From: Candidatus Symbiopectobacterium sp. 'North America'
GTDB taxonomy: Bacteria; Pseudomonadota; Gammaproteobacteria; Enterobacterales; Enterobacteriaceae
Assembly: GCF_015762685.1 (NCBI RefSeq)
Contig: NZ_PEHF01000016.1
Location: 1 to 63,235 of the forward strand
DNA: 63,235 nucleotides
Direction: 5' to 3'
Numbering within the stretch: the stretch's first letter is position 1; every line of letters begins with the position of its first letter. Below are positions 31,999 to 44,853 of this stretch, piece by piece. The position numbers and the translations under genes are program-made. Under the pieces are notes generated by a model. It worked only from the letters and a program-made list of their open reading frames with translations, did not search any database and had not been told where the DNA came from.

Positions 31999-32653
31999 AT
32001 GAAACCTATTATTTTCATAATGAGTTTATTCTTAGTGAATATTGCGCCCGCGTTAGCATTAGATGTGGGGGATGTTACTGCCTTTATTCACAGCGATAGT
32101 ACCACGCTTAGCAAAGAAATTAAAAATACCACTAATGATGGTCGACTGGTGAATGTCAAAGTGGAAAGATTATCTTCCCCGCTTAAAGATGGCATCATTA
32201 TTCCAATGGAAAAGAAAGATGAGTTGTTACTCACTTCTGCCAGCGCAAAATAGTGACGTTGTCCGCTTTTTCTATCAGGGATTCAATGATGATAAAGAAC
32301 GTTATTATCGGATTGTCTGGTTTGATCAGGCGCTGAGCGATGCGCAGAGCGGGTCGTCAAATAAAAGTGCTGTTGTGACTGCCTCAGCACGAATTGGTAC
32401 GATCCTGGTGGTGGCGCCAAGAAAAGTGACCTTTGGCTACCAGTATGCCAATGGAAAAATAACCAATACCGGAAATGCAACGTTACGCGTGATTGCCTAC
32501 GGTCCTTGCTTAAAACCGGTTGATGGCAAAGAGTGCAACGAAAATTATTACCTTATGCCGGGAAAATCACGTGTTTTTTCTCGCGTCAATACTGAGGATA
32601 AAAAAGGCCGAGTTGCCATGTGGCAGGCTGAAAAATTCGTTTCCGTTAAATGA
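31999..32653 (+). pseudogene. ecpB: ecpB, periplasmic pilus chaperone, frameshifted
   Basis: EcpB is a periplasmic chaperone for the common pilus. The first 80 codons encode the signal peptide and the LDVGDVTAFIHSDSTTLSKE start, reaching DELLLT. The frame then ends at TAG 32251-32253. The rest reads on in another frame from [16 protein letters not shown] to EKFVSVK with a stop at 32651-32653. E. coli has about four extra residues at the break (LLLTPASLLLPAQ), so a deletion of about 10 bases shifted the frame. Both halves are otherwise well conserved. The stop overlaps the ecpC start (ATGA). Confidence 0.92.
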
Positions 32654-35255
32654 GCAACAAACCTGACAGAATTAATGCTATGTACAAATTGCAAATAAAT
32701 ATCGAAATCAAAAAAATTGTAATATCTATAATGGTGTTATTTTCTGTTGCGTTTGACGTAGCGGCGACGCAGAAAACCGTTCAACAAATTGGCGGTGTCA
32801 TGATACCCCAAGCTTTCCGCAATGCATTGCAAGATGGAATGAGTATACCGTTATTTATTCATCTGGATGGCAGTGCCGAATCACAAAACGATCAACGTAT
32901 CGGTAATGCGGTTATCTGGTTGGACTATGGTAATGTGAAAGTCAAATTGGTACATCTCGAGGAAAAAGATGACACCGCTACGGTGAATGAAAAAACACGC
33001 AATGCATTAGCATCTCTAACCGATGCACCCTTTAATGAGAATCTGGAAATAAACGTTGTTGATGATGCCTGGCTGAAATTCAACTTGAAGCAATTGATTT
33101 TGAAACTGGTGGTTCGACAAGAAGCACTCGGGACGTTATTCCGCCCGCGTAGCGAAGATATTGGTAATGCCAGCGTCGATGCGCTCAGTAGCACCCTGAA
33201 TTACAACCTGGGGGTGTACAACAACCAGATGCGTAACGGTGGCGATAATACCTCAAGTTATCTTTCGCTGAATAATGTCACGGCATTGCGTGAACATCAT
33301 ATGGTGCTCGACTGCGCTTTTTATGGCATGGGCTCCAGCCAGCGAGACAGCACGATGTATAAAACGATGTATGAGCGAGATTTTGGTGGGTATCGCTTTG
33401 CCGCCGGGATGCTTGATACCTGGAACCTCCAGTCATTAGGGCCGATGACCGCGCTCTCTTCTGGTAAGATTTACTGTGCATCCTGGGGAAATGCAGCAAG
33501 TTCGACGGTGTTCGACAATTCGCAGTCGGCTACGTCGATTGTTGTATTCATGTCTGCGGCGGGAGAGGTGCATATTTCGCGCGAAGGCCGTCTGCTCAGT
33601 GTTCAGAACTTTGGAATGGGCAGCCATGAAGTGGATACACGTGGGTTGCCATACGGTATTTACGATGTGGATGTTGCCGTTGTCGTCAATGGCCGAATGA
33701 TCAGCCGGTGTGTCGAGCGCGTGAATAAGTTGTTCACGCGGGGTCGAGCGGCAGGCGCGCCATTGGGTTGGCAAATGTGGGGCTGCAGTATGCATATGGA
33801 GCGCTGATACGAGAGCGGTAAAAAAACCAAGCCAGCAAAAGATACCTATCTGCTCGGGGGATCATTGTCGGGGTCTGCTGGACTGACCAACTGGTCTGCC
33901 ACCGGGTATGGCTACGACAGTGCGATGATTGGTGAAGGTCGAGTGTCTGTACCGATAACGGAATCGATCGGTGCCAACGTACAACAAATGGTGGCCAATG
34001 ACAGCTCTGTGAGCAGCATTGGTAACGTTACCGCTGCGCTGCCCGGTGGATTCAGTTCCTTATGGGTCAATATCGAAAAAGCCTCGATTGGCGATGATTT
34101 GCGCCGTAACGATGCTGATAACCGCGCAATTGGCGGCACGCTCAATATGAATGTGCTGTGGTCTAAATTGGGCGTACTGAACGTTAGCTATAACAACGAC
34201 AGGCATAATAACAGTAATTATTACAACGTGGATTACAGCCAGATGTTATACAGCGGTACGCGGGGAACTTTGGGGTTGCGTATGGGGATCCAGCGTTATC
34301 AAAATGGCTATAGTATAGTAATGGGTATAGCAGCAACGGCAGCAGTAATGGCTACAGCGGCAGCAGCAGTAATACGGGCCGATATATTGCGCTGGATTTC
34401 TCTATGCCGTTGGGAAATTGGTTTAGCGCCGGTACCACGCATCAGAACGGCTATACCATGGCGAATCTGTCGGCTCGCAAGCAGTTTAATGAAGGGGCGA
34501 TCCGTACCTTGGGTGCCAATGTGTCCAGAGCAATATCGGGCGACACTGGGGATGACAAATCAATGAGTGGCGGTGCCTACACGCAGTTTGATACCAAATA
34601 TTCTGCGGGGACGCTGAATGTGAACAGCAGCGCCGATGGCTATGTGAATACCAACCTGACGGCGAAGGGCAGCGTCGGTATTCAGGGTAATCAACTGGCG
34701 GCAAGCGGACGCACCGATGGGAACGCGGGCACTATCTTCAAAACAGATGTGGCTGATGATGGCAAGCTGAGTGCGAAAGTGAACGGAAGAACCTTCCAAT
34801 TGGACGGTAAACGCAATTATTTGCCGCTTTCTCTTTATAGTCGCTACGAAATTGAGATTCAGAACAGTAAGGACGCTGTTGATAGCTACGACATCGTGAC
34901 CGGCCGCAAACGTCAATTGACACTTTATCCCGGCAACGTGGCTGTTATTGAACCAGAAATAAAACAGCGAGTGACGGTATTCGGTCGCATTCGCGCTGAG
35001 GATGGCTCGTTGTTAGCGAATGCACGGATTAATAACCATATCGGCCCTACCAGTACGGATGAGAACGGCGAATTTGTTATTGATGTTGATAAAAAATATC
35101 CGGTTATCGACTACGGCTATGGCAATAACCAGCGCTGTGAAGCGGAACTCGATTTGAGCAAGGCTCGAGGTGCCGTATGGGTTGGTGATGTGGTTTGTAT
35201 CGGGTTGAGTAGCTATGCCAGTAATTTGTCATCTGGAGAATATCATGAAGGGTAA
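32650..35255 (+). pseudogene. ecpC: ecpC, outer-membrane pilus usher, nonsense and frameshift
   Basis: EcpC is the outer-membrane usher that exports and polymerises EcpA and EcpD. The sequence can be followed along nearly the whole E. coli protein. Codon 386 (33805-33807) is TGA where E. coli has Trp; reading continues in frame afterwards. Near 34318 a 2-base insertion (AGTATAGTAAT instead of a likely AGTAGTAAT) shifts the frame inside a Gly/Ser/Asn/Tyr-rich repetitive segment, and the correct frame resumes with [21 protein letters not shown] and runs to the stop at 35253-35255. The repetitive insertion is longer than in E. coli. It overlaps ecpD by 11 bases. Confidence 0.93.
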
Positions 35256-36872
35256 TGGATGGGCCTTACTCAGTGCTTGCAGTGCGCTGATCGTCATTGT
35301 TTCAGCAAACGCTGCCGTGACAAAAACCAACTGGCCTGATGCGCCCGCGATGTCCTATGTTTTTGTGGAAAACAACGCGGATGACAACTTTTTGTGACTC
35401 CTGCTGGTGCACTGGATCCTCGGATAACCGGGGCAAACCGCTGGATCGGGTTGAAATCTATCGGGGCGGGCGGTTATGTGCAACAGAGCCTCGGCTATAT
35501 CGACAATGGTTATAATACGGGGTTATACGCTAACTGGAAATTTGATATGTGGCTGGATAACCCACCGGTATCCAATCCGTTGCAGGGGTTGCGTTGTATC
35601 AGTTGGTACAATGGTTGTAACTTGAATACCAGCCTGATTTTACCGCAAACCACCGATACCAAAGGTTTTTACGGTGTAACCGTACCGAGCGGCGATCAAA
35701 AATGGATGCACGGTATGATGTCGGATTCATTTTATCACTATTTACAGCAGGTGCCTGTGGGTGGCAGTTTCACGACGACCATTAATTCCTGCATGACGTC
35801 AGTGTCTTATGATGCAAATACGGGCGCACGTTGTAAAGATCAGGCTTCAGGGTATTGGTATACACGTAACGTGACACATACCAAAGGCGCACATCTGAAA
35901 CTGATTAATACCAATGCGCTGGCAGAAGTGTTTATTAACAGTGATGGTCGGCCAACGTTGGGTGAGGGAAATTCTCAATGCAGAATTCAGACCATTGGTA
36001 CTTTAACTGGCGTTAGCTGCAAAATGGTTAGTTATACGTTAGCCAATAATGGGGTGAGTAATGAGTCAATTCATGTTTTTCCGTCGATAAATAATGCCGC
36101 GCTTTCCGCCGGGGTTACATTATATGATATGCAGTTGAGCCTTGATGGGAACACATGGCGGCCAGTGAGTGGGATAAGTTATTACTTTACGTTTAACCAA
36201 ATGAAATCCTCAGATTCCATTTATGTTTTCTTCTCCAGTAATCTGTTTAAAAAGATGGTTTCTTTGGGTATCAGTGATTTGTTTAATTTCAGATTTTACA
36301 ATACGACGTCGCCAGAATCTGGCTGGTATGAATTTTCAACGTCAAACCGGCTGATTATCAAGCCTCGGGATTTTAGTATCAGTATTATTTCTGATGATTA
36401 TGACTTCGCGTCGTCTAAAGAAGAAAATGTTGCTACGGAGAGTCCCGCGCTGGACTTTGGCTACATTGTTACGACCAGCGGAAAAACGGCGGCTGATGAG
36501 GTGTTGATTAAAGTTAACGGACCCACGCGTTCGATTGCAGGTCGAGCCTATTGTATTTTCTCTTCACCGGACGGCGTGGCACAGGTGCCGTTTCCAGCAT
36601 CGTTGGCGTTTACCTCCAGGTCGGGGAATATGACATCCTATGATGTAGGATGTGACGGCAATTGGCGTGACATGACCGATGCCTTATGGCTCAGCACGCC
36701 GTGGAGCGATGGCTAGGGGGATGTTGGTTTGCTGAATAAATCAACAGTGAGGTTTTCGATCCCGATGAATAACCCGATCTCGCAGAGAACGGTAAATAAT
36801 GAAGGGTGGTTTGGCGAGGTGAGTGCCTCTGGAGAAATTCATGTGCAAGCAACCTGGCGTAACATTAATTAG
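35245..36872 (+). pseudogene. ecpD: ecpD, pilus tip adhesin, frameshift and amber codon
   Basis: EcpD is the tip adhesin of the common pilus. The start codon at 35245 leads into a signal peptide and the YVFVENNADDNF segment. One T is then missing from the T-run at 35389-35393 (family sequence DDNFFVTP), so the frame ends at 35395-35397. The body from VTPAGALDPR to TPWSDG is open in the next frame, interrupted by TAG at 36714-36716, and continues in frame to GEIHVQATWRNIN and a stop at 36870-36872. Four residues of E. coli EcpD (near GISDINTKDLF) are absent, an in-frame deletion. Two disabling lesions. Confidence 0.93.
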
Positions 36873-37539
36873 ATCTCTTTGTGTGCTTGCTGCTCTGGCT
36901 TTTTTTTACAGCCCGCACGCTGCATATGCCATTTACATTGGTAACCTGACCTTTTCGTTGCCACAGGACGGCAGCTTTATGGCAAAGCGGGTGTTGAATA
37001 ACAATGATTCGGCTAGGGTTTATACCGTATCCGTCATAGGCATCGACAAGCCCGGTGAAAAGGAGGTCCGTACGCGCCCGGCGGATGGGGAAGTGCTTTA
37101 TTCGCCGAAAACGCTGACGTTGCAAAAGGGAGAGGGGGATTATTTTAAATTCTTCTATAACGGCCCTCATGATGATAAAGAGCGATATTATCGGATCTCA
37201 TTTCGTGAGATTCCGGCTAAAGCGCTTAACGCCTCGATACATTCGGGATCGTCCATTACGCTGGAACCGATCGTGGTTATTGATGCCATTTTTGTTGTTC
37301 GACCGAAGAAAATAAATTTTAAATGGGCTTTTGACAAAGCCACTGGGGTATTGAAAAACGAGGGGAATACCTTCTTCAAGTTTATTGTCAAACCTGACTG
37401 TGAAGCGACGGAAGATGAAGGGCGTACTTTCTATTTACGACCGGGGGACGTACTGCGCGATGCGTATTTAAAGCAAAACGGAAGCAAGTTTATTATCTAT
37501 AACGATAAATTCATTAATATCTCCGAAGATTGTCGTTGA
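36841..37539 (+). CDS. ecpE: pilus chaperone EcpE
   Basis: Second chaperone-like protein of the common pilus operon. Starting at ATG 36841, inside the end of ecpD, gives 232 residues; an earlier in-frame start at 36823 would add six. A signal peptide is cleaved after AAYA. The PapD-like N-terminal domain has the GNLTFSLP start, the EVRTRPADGEVLYSP segment and the [13 protein letters not shown] strand. The second domain ends with FYLRPGDVLRDAY and NDKFINISEDC. The frame is intact but it has lost its partners EcpB, EcpC and EcpD. The intergenic repeat follows 40 bases later. Confidence 0.92.
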   Translation: MCKQPGVTLIRSLCVLAALAFFYSPHAAYAIYIGNLTFSLPQDGSFMAKRVLNNNDSARVYTVSVIGIDKPGEKEVRTRPADGEVLYSPKTLTLQKGEGDYFKFFYNGPHDDKERYYRISFREIPAKALNASIHSGSSITLEPIVVIDAIFVVRPKKINFKWAFDKATGVLKNEGNTFFKFIVKPDCEATEDEGRTFYLRPGDVLRDAYLKQNGSKFIIYNDKFINISEDCR

Positions 37540-37578
37540 TGTTTTGGCGATTAATAGAGGGTATACCGTAAATGGTGG

Positions 37579-37774
<196 letters not shown>

Positions 37775-37789
37775 TACCCTTTTTGCGCA

Positions 37790-39669
37790 TTATTTGTTCT
37801 GCTGGGGATCCTCGTCAGACAAAACAATAAGCGGCTCGATATCACTTTCCTTTTTGATCACCAGCGTATCATCGCCACGCAAGCACGCGCCACCATAGCT
37901 ACCGCCGATGGTGAAGGTACAAACCTGAAGATACTTCCTATCTACCTTCGGCAGGCACCAGAGCTGTTGATAGATGTTTTTCCGGTCAACAAACTGGCCG
38001 TGGGTCTGGTCCAGCACTTCTTCATGCCGGTTGATCAGATCAATGTTGTTGCCACAGCGGCCCGATATCGGTTTTACCGCATATCCCGTTTGCGCCAATT
38101 CCTCATTCACCACAAAGTCGGTATCGAGTAAATAGCGATGGTGGGGAAACAGCGACCACAATACGGGCAGTATGCCTTGTTTCCGGGGATCATGGTCCAC
38201 AGCGGTTCAAACACGCGCACTTCGGGGCGCAGCAGCACGTCAATAAGGCGCACCTCATTTTGCGGATGGCCGGTACGAATTGGCTACGCGGCATATTCGG
38301 TATCGCTGACTTCACGAAGCTGCTCAACCACGGTTTCCCATGCCCAGGTTTTCCACACACAGTTAACCGGGCGATGTTCGCTATCAATCAGTTGCCCGGC
38401 GCTATCCCAGCCTAAGTCATTCAGTCCGTAGAGGATTTTGCTGTCAAAGCCTGCCTGTGTCAGTGCACGTAGCATAAACTGCGCGTGATAGCTTTCTTCC
38501 ACATCTTTGTCCTGCATGATGTGGACAAAGGGAGCGGCGTGGCTGTGCTGCCAGGCACCCGCCAATTCGTCAAGCAAGGCTTCCGACGGGTTATATCCTG
38601 CGGTGATATTGCCCTGCTTCATCCATTGTTCAAGAATCAGCCCGCCTTCTGTATGGCATGATGCTGAATCTGCATTGTATTCATAGACTTTCAGTCCACG
38701 TTCATCCATACAAAAATCGAGCCGCCCTGTGATCATATGGTGACGCCGGCGTTGCCAGGAAAGCCGCAACCGTGGCCACAGGATTCTGGGAATATCAAAC
38801 AGTGCTAACAGATCGTCATCTTTCAAGACCTTATCTGTTGCATGCAGATACATCAAATGCAGTTCATTGGTGGCCTTGATCAGTTCCTGCTCAGCACGTT
38901 CCGTCATGGTGAAGTAACGGCAGGGATCGGCATTAATGCGGTGGCCGTTTGCCTGTGCATAGGCATTCTGTAACGGATCGGCCTCATTGAGCCATTTGCC
39001 GTCGAACTGCCCTTTATTTTCCAACCGCCCGCTACCGAGCGCCAATGCTGCCGGAGGAACAGTTGGCTGCGGTAGACTGTGCTCCGTGTTGCTGGTCTGA
39101 ATCATCCAACCCAGGATGGTGGTGTCGCTAAAGGTATCTTTGAGGGTGTAGTGGCCTTCACGCACTTCCAGCGTTAATTCCCGTGTTCACTGCTGACCGG
39201 GAGGGAGTGGCGTGTGGTGAACGTTTTGTTCGGCAATCCTGACCTTATTACCCAGCAGTTGGGTAATCACTGCGACGTGGCTCGTGTGTTTGAACTCGCC
39301 GCCTTTCTGCAAGATAAGCAAGGCCCCGGCGACGGGAGGACGCAGGGAGCCATTAGCAAAGGCTTGAAGTGGCAGCAGATTGTCGTTAACCACTTGGCGC
39401 AGGAAGCGTAAGGAGAAGATTTCATAGGCCATCCCAACATCCGTAAAGACCGAGCTATAGTTCAGGAACAAAAAACGGAGGGCAAACTCAACGCACTGCC
39501 ATTTATGCCTCATATATTCGTTGCCAATATAGCTGCGGAAACTGGCATCTCGGTGATCGTGTTCTGGAGGTAACGTACTGTAATTTTAAGAATAAATTGC
39601 TACGCCGCCGGGCGCATATCCCAATAGCGTGCCAAAGAGGGCATCGCTACCTGTTGACGCTGTACTCAT
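37790..39669 (-). pseudogene. gss: gss, bifunctional glutathionylspermidine synthetase/amidase, multiply broken
   Basis: Gss makes and hydrolyses glutathionylspermidine. The reconstructed gene covers the E. coli protein from start to near the end: a CHAP amidase domain (HKWQCVEF with the catalytic Cys) and an ATP-grasp synthetase domain (LSWQRRRHHMITGRLDFCMDE). Lesions are TAA at 39586-39588 (codon 28), TGA at 39187-39189 (a Trp in E. coli), TAG at 38284-38286 and a one-base deletion near 38177 (GNKAILP region). It lies 3 bases after a small membrane protein gene on the same strand. No functional enzyme is expected; the segments between lesions are still highly conserved. Confidence 0.94.
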
Positions 39670-39672
39670 TAG

Positions 39673-39885
39673 TCAGACCTCAGATGTATGCCTCTCTGGC
39701 CGTTGCAGTTGAAATCCCTCTTTGCCCTTCAGCCAAAGGAGCGTTTCAGACAGATGTGGCTCCATGATAGCACCAATCATTCCTGCCAAGAGCAAATGCT
39801 GTTTACCCAGTATGTAACCTGATAATGCTGAGATAGTCAGAAGGTAAAAGATAAATGCGCGAAAAAATATTGAAATAATTTTCAT
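39673..39885 (-). CDS. small inner-membrane protein, unknown
   Basis: A 70-residue frame with two hydrophobic segments: IISIFFRAFIFYLLTISALSG at residues 2-22 and LLLAGMIGAIMEP around 31-43. A charged cytoplasmic tail follows. I do not recognise a family. It ends 3 bases before the gss start on the same strand, so it was probably cotranscribed with gss. The AT-rich DNA to its right (39886-40182, about 300 bases) shows nothing else and should hold divergent promoters for this gene and the adhesin. Confidence 0.45.
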   Translation of the reverse strand: MKIISIFFRAFIFYLLTISALSGYILGKQHLLLAGMIGAIMEPHLSETLLWLKGKEGFQLQRPERHTSEV

Positions 39886-40182
39886 TTTCTTTATTTTATT
39901 TGAGTAGGTTTTTGGTTTGTGCGCTTTTTTCTATTTTTTTAAATAGATGTATCGAAATTAGGAAGAGCTTTCATGGGGTTATATGTTCCAATATATCATG
40001 TTGATGTGGTGTTAATTTGTTTGTCTCGGCTTTTGGCGTAACCTACCTTTTCGTATTCTGGTCGACATTAATTGGTTTTTGAAATTTCTAGTGATGAATA
40101 AATAGACTTTCATAGCAGATGGCCATGTTCTTATTTCTTGATTGTTGTAATTCGTTTTTTCTTTTTTCACGGTGAATAAAAT

Positions 40183-43100
40183 ATGAGTATTACTCTCGAG
40201 AGGAAAATGACACTCTGTCAGAAATTTTTTGCCTGGGTAAATATAGGCATTCAGGTCTGCTTTCCACTTATTGGTACATTTTCCATGCCACGGGTATTCG
40301 CTGAGCCAGCACCCGCTGTCGTGTCTGCTGACGCTGAAGAACACACTCTGGCGGAATGGACTTCCCGGGACGGGGGATGGTTAAGTGACCGCCATCGAGC
40401 CGATTCTTCTGACATGGCGCGTGGTGTTGCGGCGAAACAGGCCAACCAGGCGATTACGCAATGGTTAAGCCCCTATGCTTCTGTCCGCGCACAGTTAGGC
40501 ATGGATCGGGGATTTTCGCTGAAACGTTCTCAATTTGATGTGCTATATCCGTTGCAGGAACAGAAAGACCAGCTGATTTTTATGCAGACAAGTTTACATA
40601 ATAATGATGAATACCTTCAGACGAATGTGGGACTTGGCGTGCGTTATAGCTCAAACAATTATCTTCTTGGGGGGAACGCCTTTCTTGATTATGACCTGTC
40701 TCAGTCACATGCTCGCATCGGTTTTGGCTTGGAATATTGGCGTGATTTTTTAAAATTTGGTTTCAACAGTTATTTACGCATGACTGGCTGGAAACAATCA
40801 CCAGATGTTGTTGATTATCTGGCGCGCCCCGCGAATGGCTGGGATATTCGCGCCGAGGGGTATTTTCCAGATTGGCCGCAGCTTGGCGGCAAGCTGGTCT
40901 ATGAACAATATTATGGTAATGAGGTTGCTCTGTTTGGTAAAGATGATCGTCAACGCAACCCTTATGCTGTCACGATAGGGACAAGCTATACGCCATTCCC
41001 GCTCTTGACCCTGAACGCCGAACAGCGTCAGGGAAAATCAGGAGAGAGCGAGATGCGATGGGGCATGGAACTCAATTATCGTTTTCATGAACCTTGGCAT
41101 CAGCAGATCGATCCTGGTCAGGTGACCGCTCTGCGTCGTATCGCTGGCAGCCGGTTTGATTTCGTCGATCGTAATAATCAGATTGTCCTGGAGTATCGTA
41201 AAACCCACCTGCTTCATCTGTTTACCCCGTCTTTACTGATGGGATATGGCGGTGAACAGAAAACGTTTCCCATTTCGGTCAACAGCAAATATGCCCTGGT
41301 GCGCATTGACTGGTATGCATCTGCATTACTGGCTCAAGGCGGGAAAATTATCAGAGAGAGCAGCGATCGTTTCAGTATCCAACTGCCGCCTTATCGCCCA
41401 CAGGGGGACAACACCTACAGCATGAGTGCGGTTGCGGTGGATACGCAAGGTAAAAGGTAATATGTCGCGCAGTACGACGACGCAGGTGACGGTATTACAA
41501 GCGGAATAAACAGCAGCCTTGAGCCAGAAAATGTCTCGCTCCCTGCCAATGGTAAAGCGCAGCAGCGTTTAACGCTTAAGGTGAGAGATCTGCATGGAAA
41601 TCCCGTTGATCTGGATCCCAATGAGATTCGCATTACGTCAAAAAGGACGAAACGCAGTGCGAATGCCTCGGTTGTTTCTGCATTTGAGCGCCAGTCTGCG
41701 GGAGAATATGCCGCAACGTTAACGGCTGGCACACAGCCCACCATGTTTACCATTGCTCCTTCCGCGCGTGACATCACGCTGGCGACAACGCATGTCACGT
41801 TGACAGTGGATGCCTCAAGTGCCGTCATTAGCAGTTTGGTTGTGGAAACGAATAATGCCGTGGCCAACGGTAAAGCGACCAATGGGGTTACCGTTACCGT
41901 CACTGATGCCAGTGGACACCGGGTTCCCGATGTGCAGATACAGTTACGGGTTGATAATGACGCGGTGATCAGTGCGACCGCGTTCACTGATGTACAAGGC
42001 GAAGCTAAGGTATCACTGACCAGTGTCCGCGCAGGCAACACCACGGTGACCGCGAATATCAAGGGTTCATCCGCGCATCAGGTTACACTGGTATTCTAGC
42101 CTGAGCACCAAACGGCTAACGTGATTGAACTCTTACCCTCCGCGGCACCTTACCTTGCGGATGGGCAATCACCGGTGCACTATCGCGCGCTGATCAAGGA
42201 TGCTCAAGGTAACCCGGTACCGGGTGTCAGGGTGAACTGGTCTTCCGATCGTGATGCTAGCGTGGTCAGGTTTAGCGACGTGCAAAGCTTTTCTAATAAC
42301 GAAGGTATTGCCGTGACCTCGATAACAAGTAGCCAGGCGTTTGGTGTTACTGTTATCGCATTAAGCCCACATTCAACGCGCACGGCAGAGACGATAACCT
42401 TCACCAATGGGGCCTTATCGGAAGCGAATTCCTTGTTACGGGTTTACCCCACCACGGTGGTAGCAGGAAAAGAAAAGGCTGCCTTGCTGCTGGTATTGCG
42501 TGATAAGAAAGGTAATCCGCTCACCGGGCAGAGCGTCGTTGCTGTTAGCGACAAATCCAACGTACTGTTTGGTGAAACGAAAGAGCTCGCGGAAGGTAGC
42601 TATCGCATCGAGGTAAGTTCGACACACGCACAAGAGGTGTTACTTTCCGTGCGCGTCAATGATGTTCCACTCAGTCTTACGCAACCCTTAGTGGTGACCG
42701 GCGATGGCAGCCAAGGGAGTATCGACGCAGTGAGTGTCAACAGGACGCAGGTGACTGCTGGCGATCCCCTTGGCATTACTTACAGCGCAACCATTGTCGA
42801 TGGCAATGGTAATCCGCTACCGGGCATGATGGTTTTTTGGCAGCTGGAGGGCAATGTCAACGCGGGAGAGCGGATAATGAGTACAGACGCCAACGGGGTT
42901 GCTCATATCACCCTAAAAGGTCAGACGGCGGGTATTTTGCGCATGACGGCGTATCTGAACGATAAGAACCAAAAAAGGGCACCCGATGTCACGATTGATC
43001 CCGCAGCTGTTGACCAACAGGCTTCTCGATTCCACGCGGATAAAATGGAGATTGGTTCAGACGGTAAAGACGCCACATTGCTGAACGTCATGTTGCGGGA

Positions 43101-44853
43101 TACTTATGGTAATGCGATTTCGGGTAAAACGGTGGTGTTTCATGGTGCCGCGTCGCTTTCTGGGTTCGCTATTACGCCAGTGCACGATAACAACGATGGC
43201 TCCTATCAGGCCAGAGCGACATCCATGGAAAAGGGGCGAGTATCTCTGACTGCGAGCGTTGAAGGAAAAACTATCGGCAGCGCTGTAGCTATCTCGGTAG
43301 GGGCAGTGCCGGATTTGCGGTTCGACAATGTCCTTCAGAAAGTGACGTATACGCACCAATTTCGCCACTCTCAAGCGGTAAAAGGAGCACCTGCGACGCT
43401 GCAACAAATGTGGTCAAGTTCCGATCCTGACATTGCATCGGTTGCCAGGGGAACAGGGCAAATAACGCTGCGTAAAGCGGGAAGTGTGACCATCACGGTG
43501 CAGACTGCGGGGAATGCGCAATATCATCCCGCCAGTGCAAGCTATCAGCTTCAGATTGCGAAGGCTTCGCCTGGGTTAAGTGTCAACACTCAACAGATTA
43601 CGGCTGTCTGGGGGGAGGGGAAGACCTATTCAGTTGAAGGCCATTTCACGAACCCGGATGTTGGTGCATTGCTACCGTTAACCTATCAGAGCGATCGCGA
43701 AAACGTGGTTAGGGTAACGGATAGCGGTGAGCTACGTCCAATCGCGCCAGGCAATGCCATGATCTCTCTTCGTACGCAGGAAACCGAGCAGTTTCTCTCT
43801 GAGTCGGTGAACGTTTCATTCGTGTTAAACAAGGGAAGTGTGCCCGTTCGTTTTGCATCAGATTTAGTAACGACGACGGATCTCAGCGTATTCACGCTAC
43901 AGGAACCGGTGAATCTACCCGTAGATGCCATCGTTGAGTGGAGTTCGAGCGATCAGGATGTCATAGTTATCACGCCTGAAGGGCAGATCTCAGGACCTTT
44001 AAAAAAAGGCAAAACTCGACTTCGGCTTACGATTAAGGAAAATGCGTTTTATACCACGAGCACCGGTGCTTACGATGTGCTGGTGTTTACCACGCCTAAG
44101 CCCAGCATAACGGGGGTAAAATATGGCAACAATGGCTACCTTGTTGAGTCAGGCCATATATGGTCCCCGGTTTTCACAGTGGATAAACTGCGCGTCATCT
44201 GGTCGGTTAACAGCAGCACGCCTTATGATGCCCCGCGCTATGTCGAGGTGACTTTACGCGATGAATCGGGGAGCACACTCGATCATCAACGTATCGATTC
44301 ATCGACTGGTAGCGTCGAAACCGCTTTTAGCCCGCAGGAATACTATATCGGTAAACGTGTACACGTGGAGATGGTTGCTTACGGCCACGACACATTGCAA
44401 GGGACAGCATCCACTTCTGAGGTAAGTGTCAACCCGACCAAACCGACGGATATATTCTGCTGCTACTGGGATACCTCTCATCATTTGTGCAGAATTATCA
44501 CCAGCACAGGAGAATATGATGATGGTTGCCAAAGGAGCTATTTTGGCAGAATGCACCATGTGCTTGTGCAACCCAAAACGCTTTTTTACTTGCCAGTACA
44601 AAAGAGGCTGATGGCTCCGTTGACCATTGTTCACAAGATTGTCGAGGGGCAAGGTGATACGCGTAATGTTAATTATCCCGCTTATCCAAGCATATTCTCG
44701 AGTGCTAGTGTGGGCTATCAAGAGAAATCACATCGCTTTGCAATTAAGAAAGAGTGCTGGGTCAACCATTCCGGCTCTGGCATTTTGCAAACGCGTATGA
44801 CCTTTACCGGGGTATCGGAAGTCATCAACCAACCTTTCCAGTGGCACGGATAA
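40183..44853 (+). pseudogene. intimin/invasin-like inverse autotransporter adhesin with two in-frame stops
   Basis: Inverse autotransporters anchor in the outer membrane by an N-terminal 12-strand barrel and display a C-terminal chain of Ig-like domains. One frame of 1557 codons covers the region. Residues 1-42 are a long signal peptide (ending PRVFA). The barrel domain spans about 70-385 (GVAAKQANQAITQWL, YEQYYGNEVALFG). Big_1 Ig-like domains follow from about 445 (KVRDLHGNPVDLDPNEI; later DAQGNPVPGVRVNW, DGNGNPLPGMMVFW, DTYGNAISGKTVVF), then Big_2-like repeats near 1080-1300 and a Cys-containing end domain. TAA interrupts at 41458-41460 (codon 426, just after the barrel) and TAG at 42097-42099 (codon 639). 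The frame is the same throughout. As written, a barrel without passenger would be made. Confidence 0.92.

Noticed and set aside
40183..44853. Three separate adhesin genes
   Set aside because: All three open stretches share one frame and one domain order, separated by single stop codons, so they are one interrupted gene.
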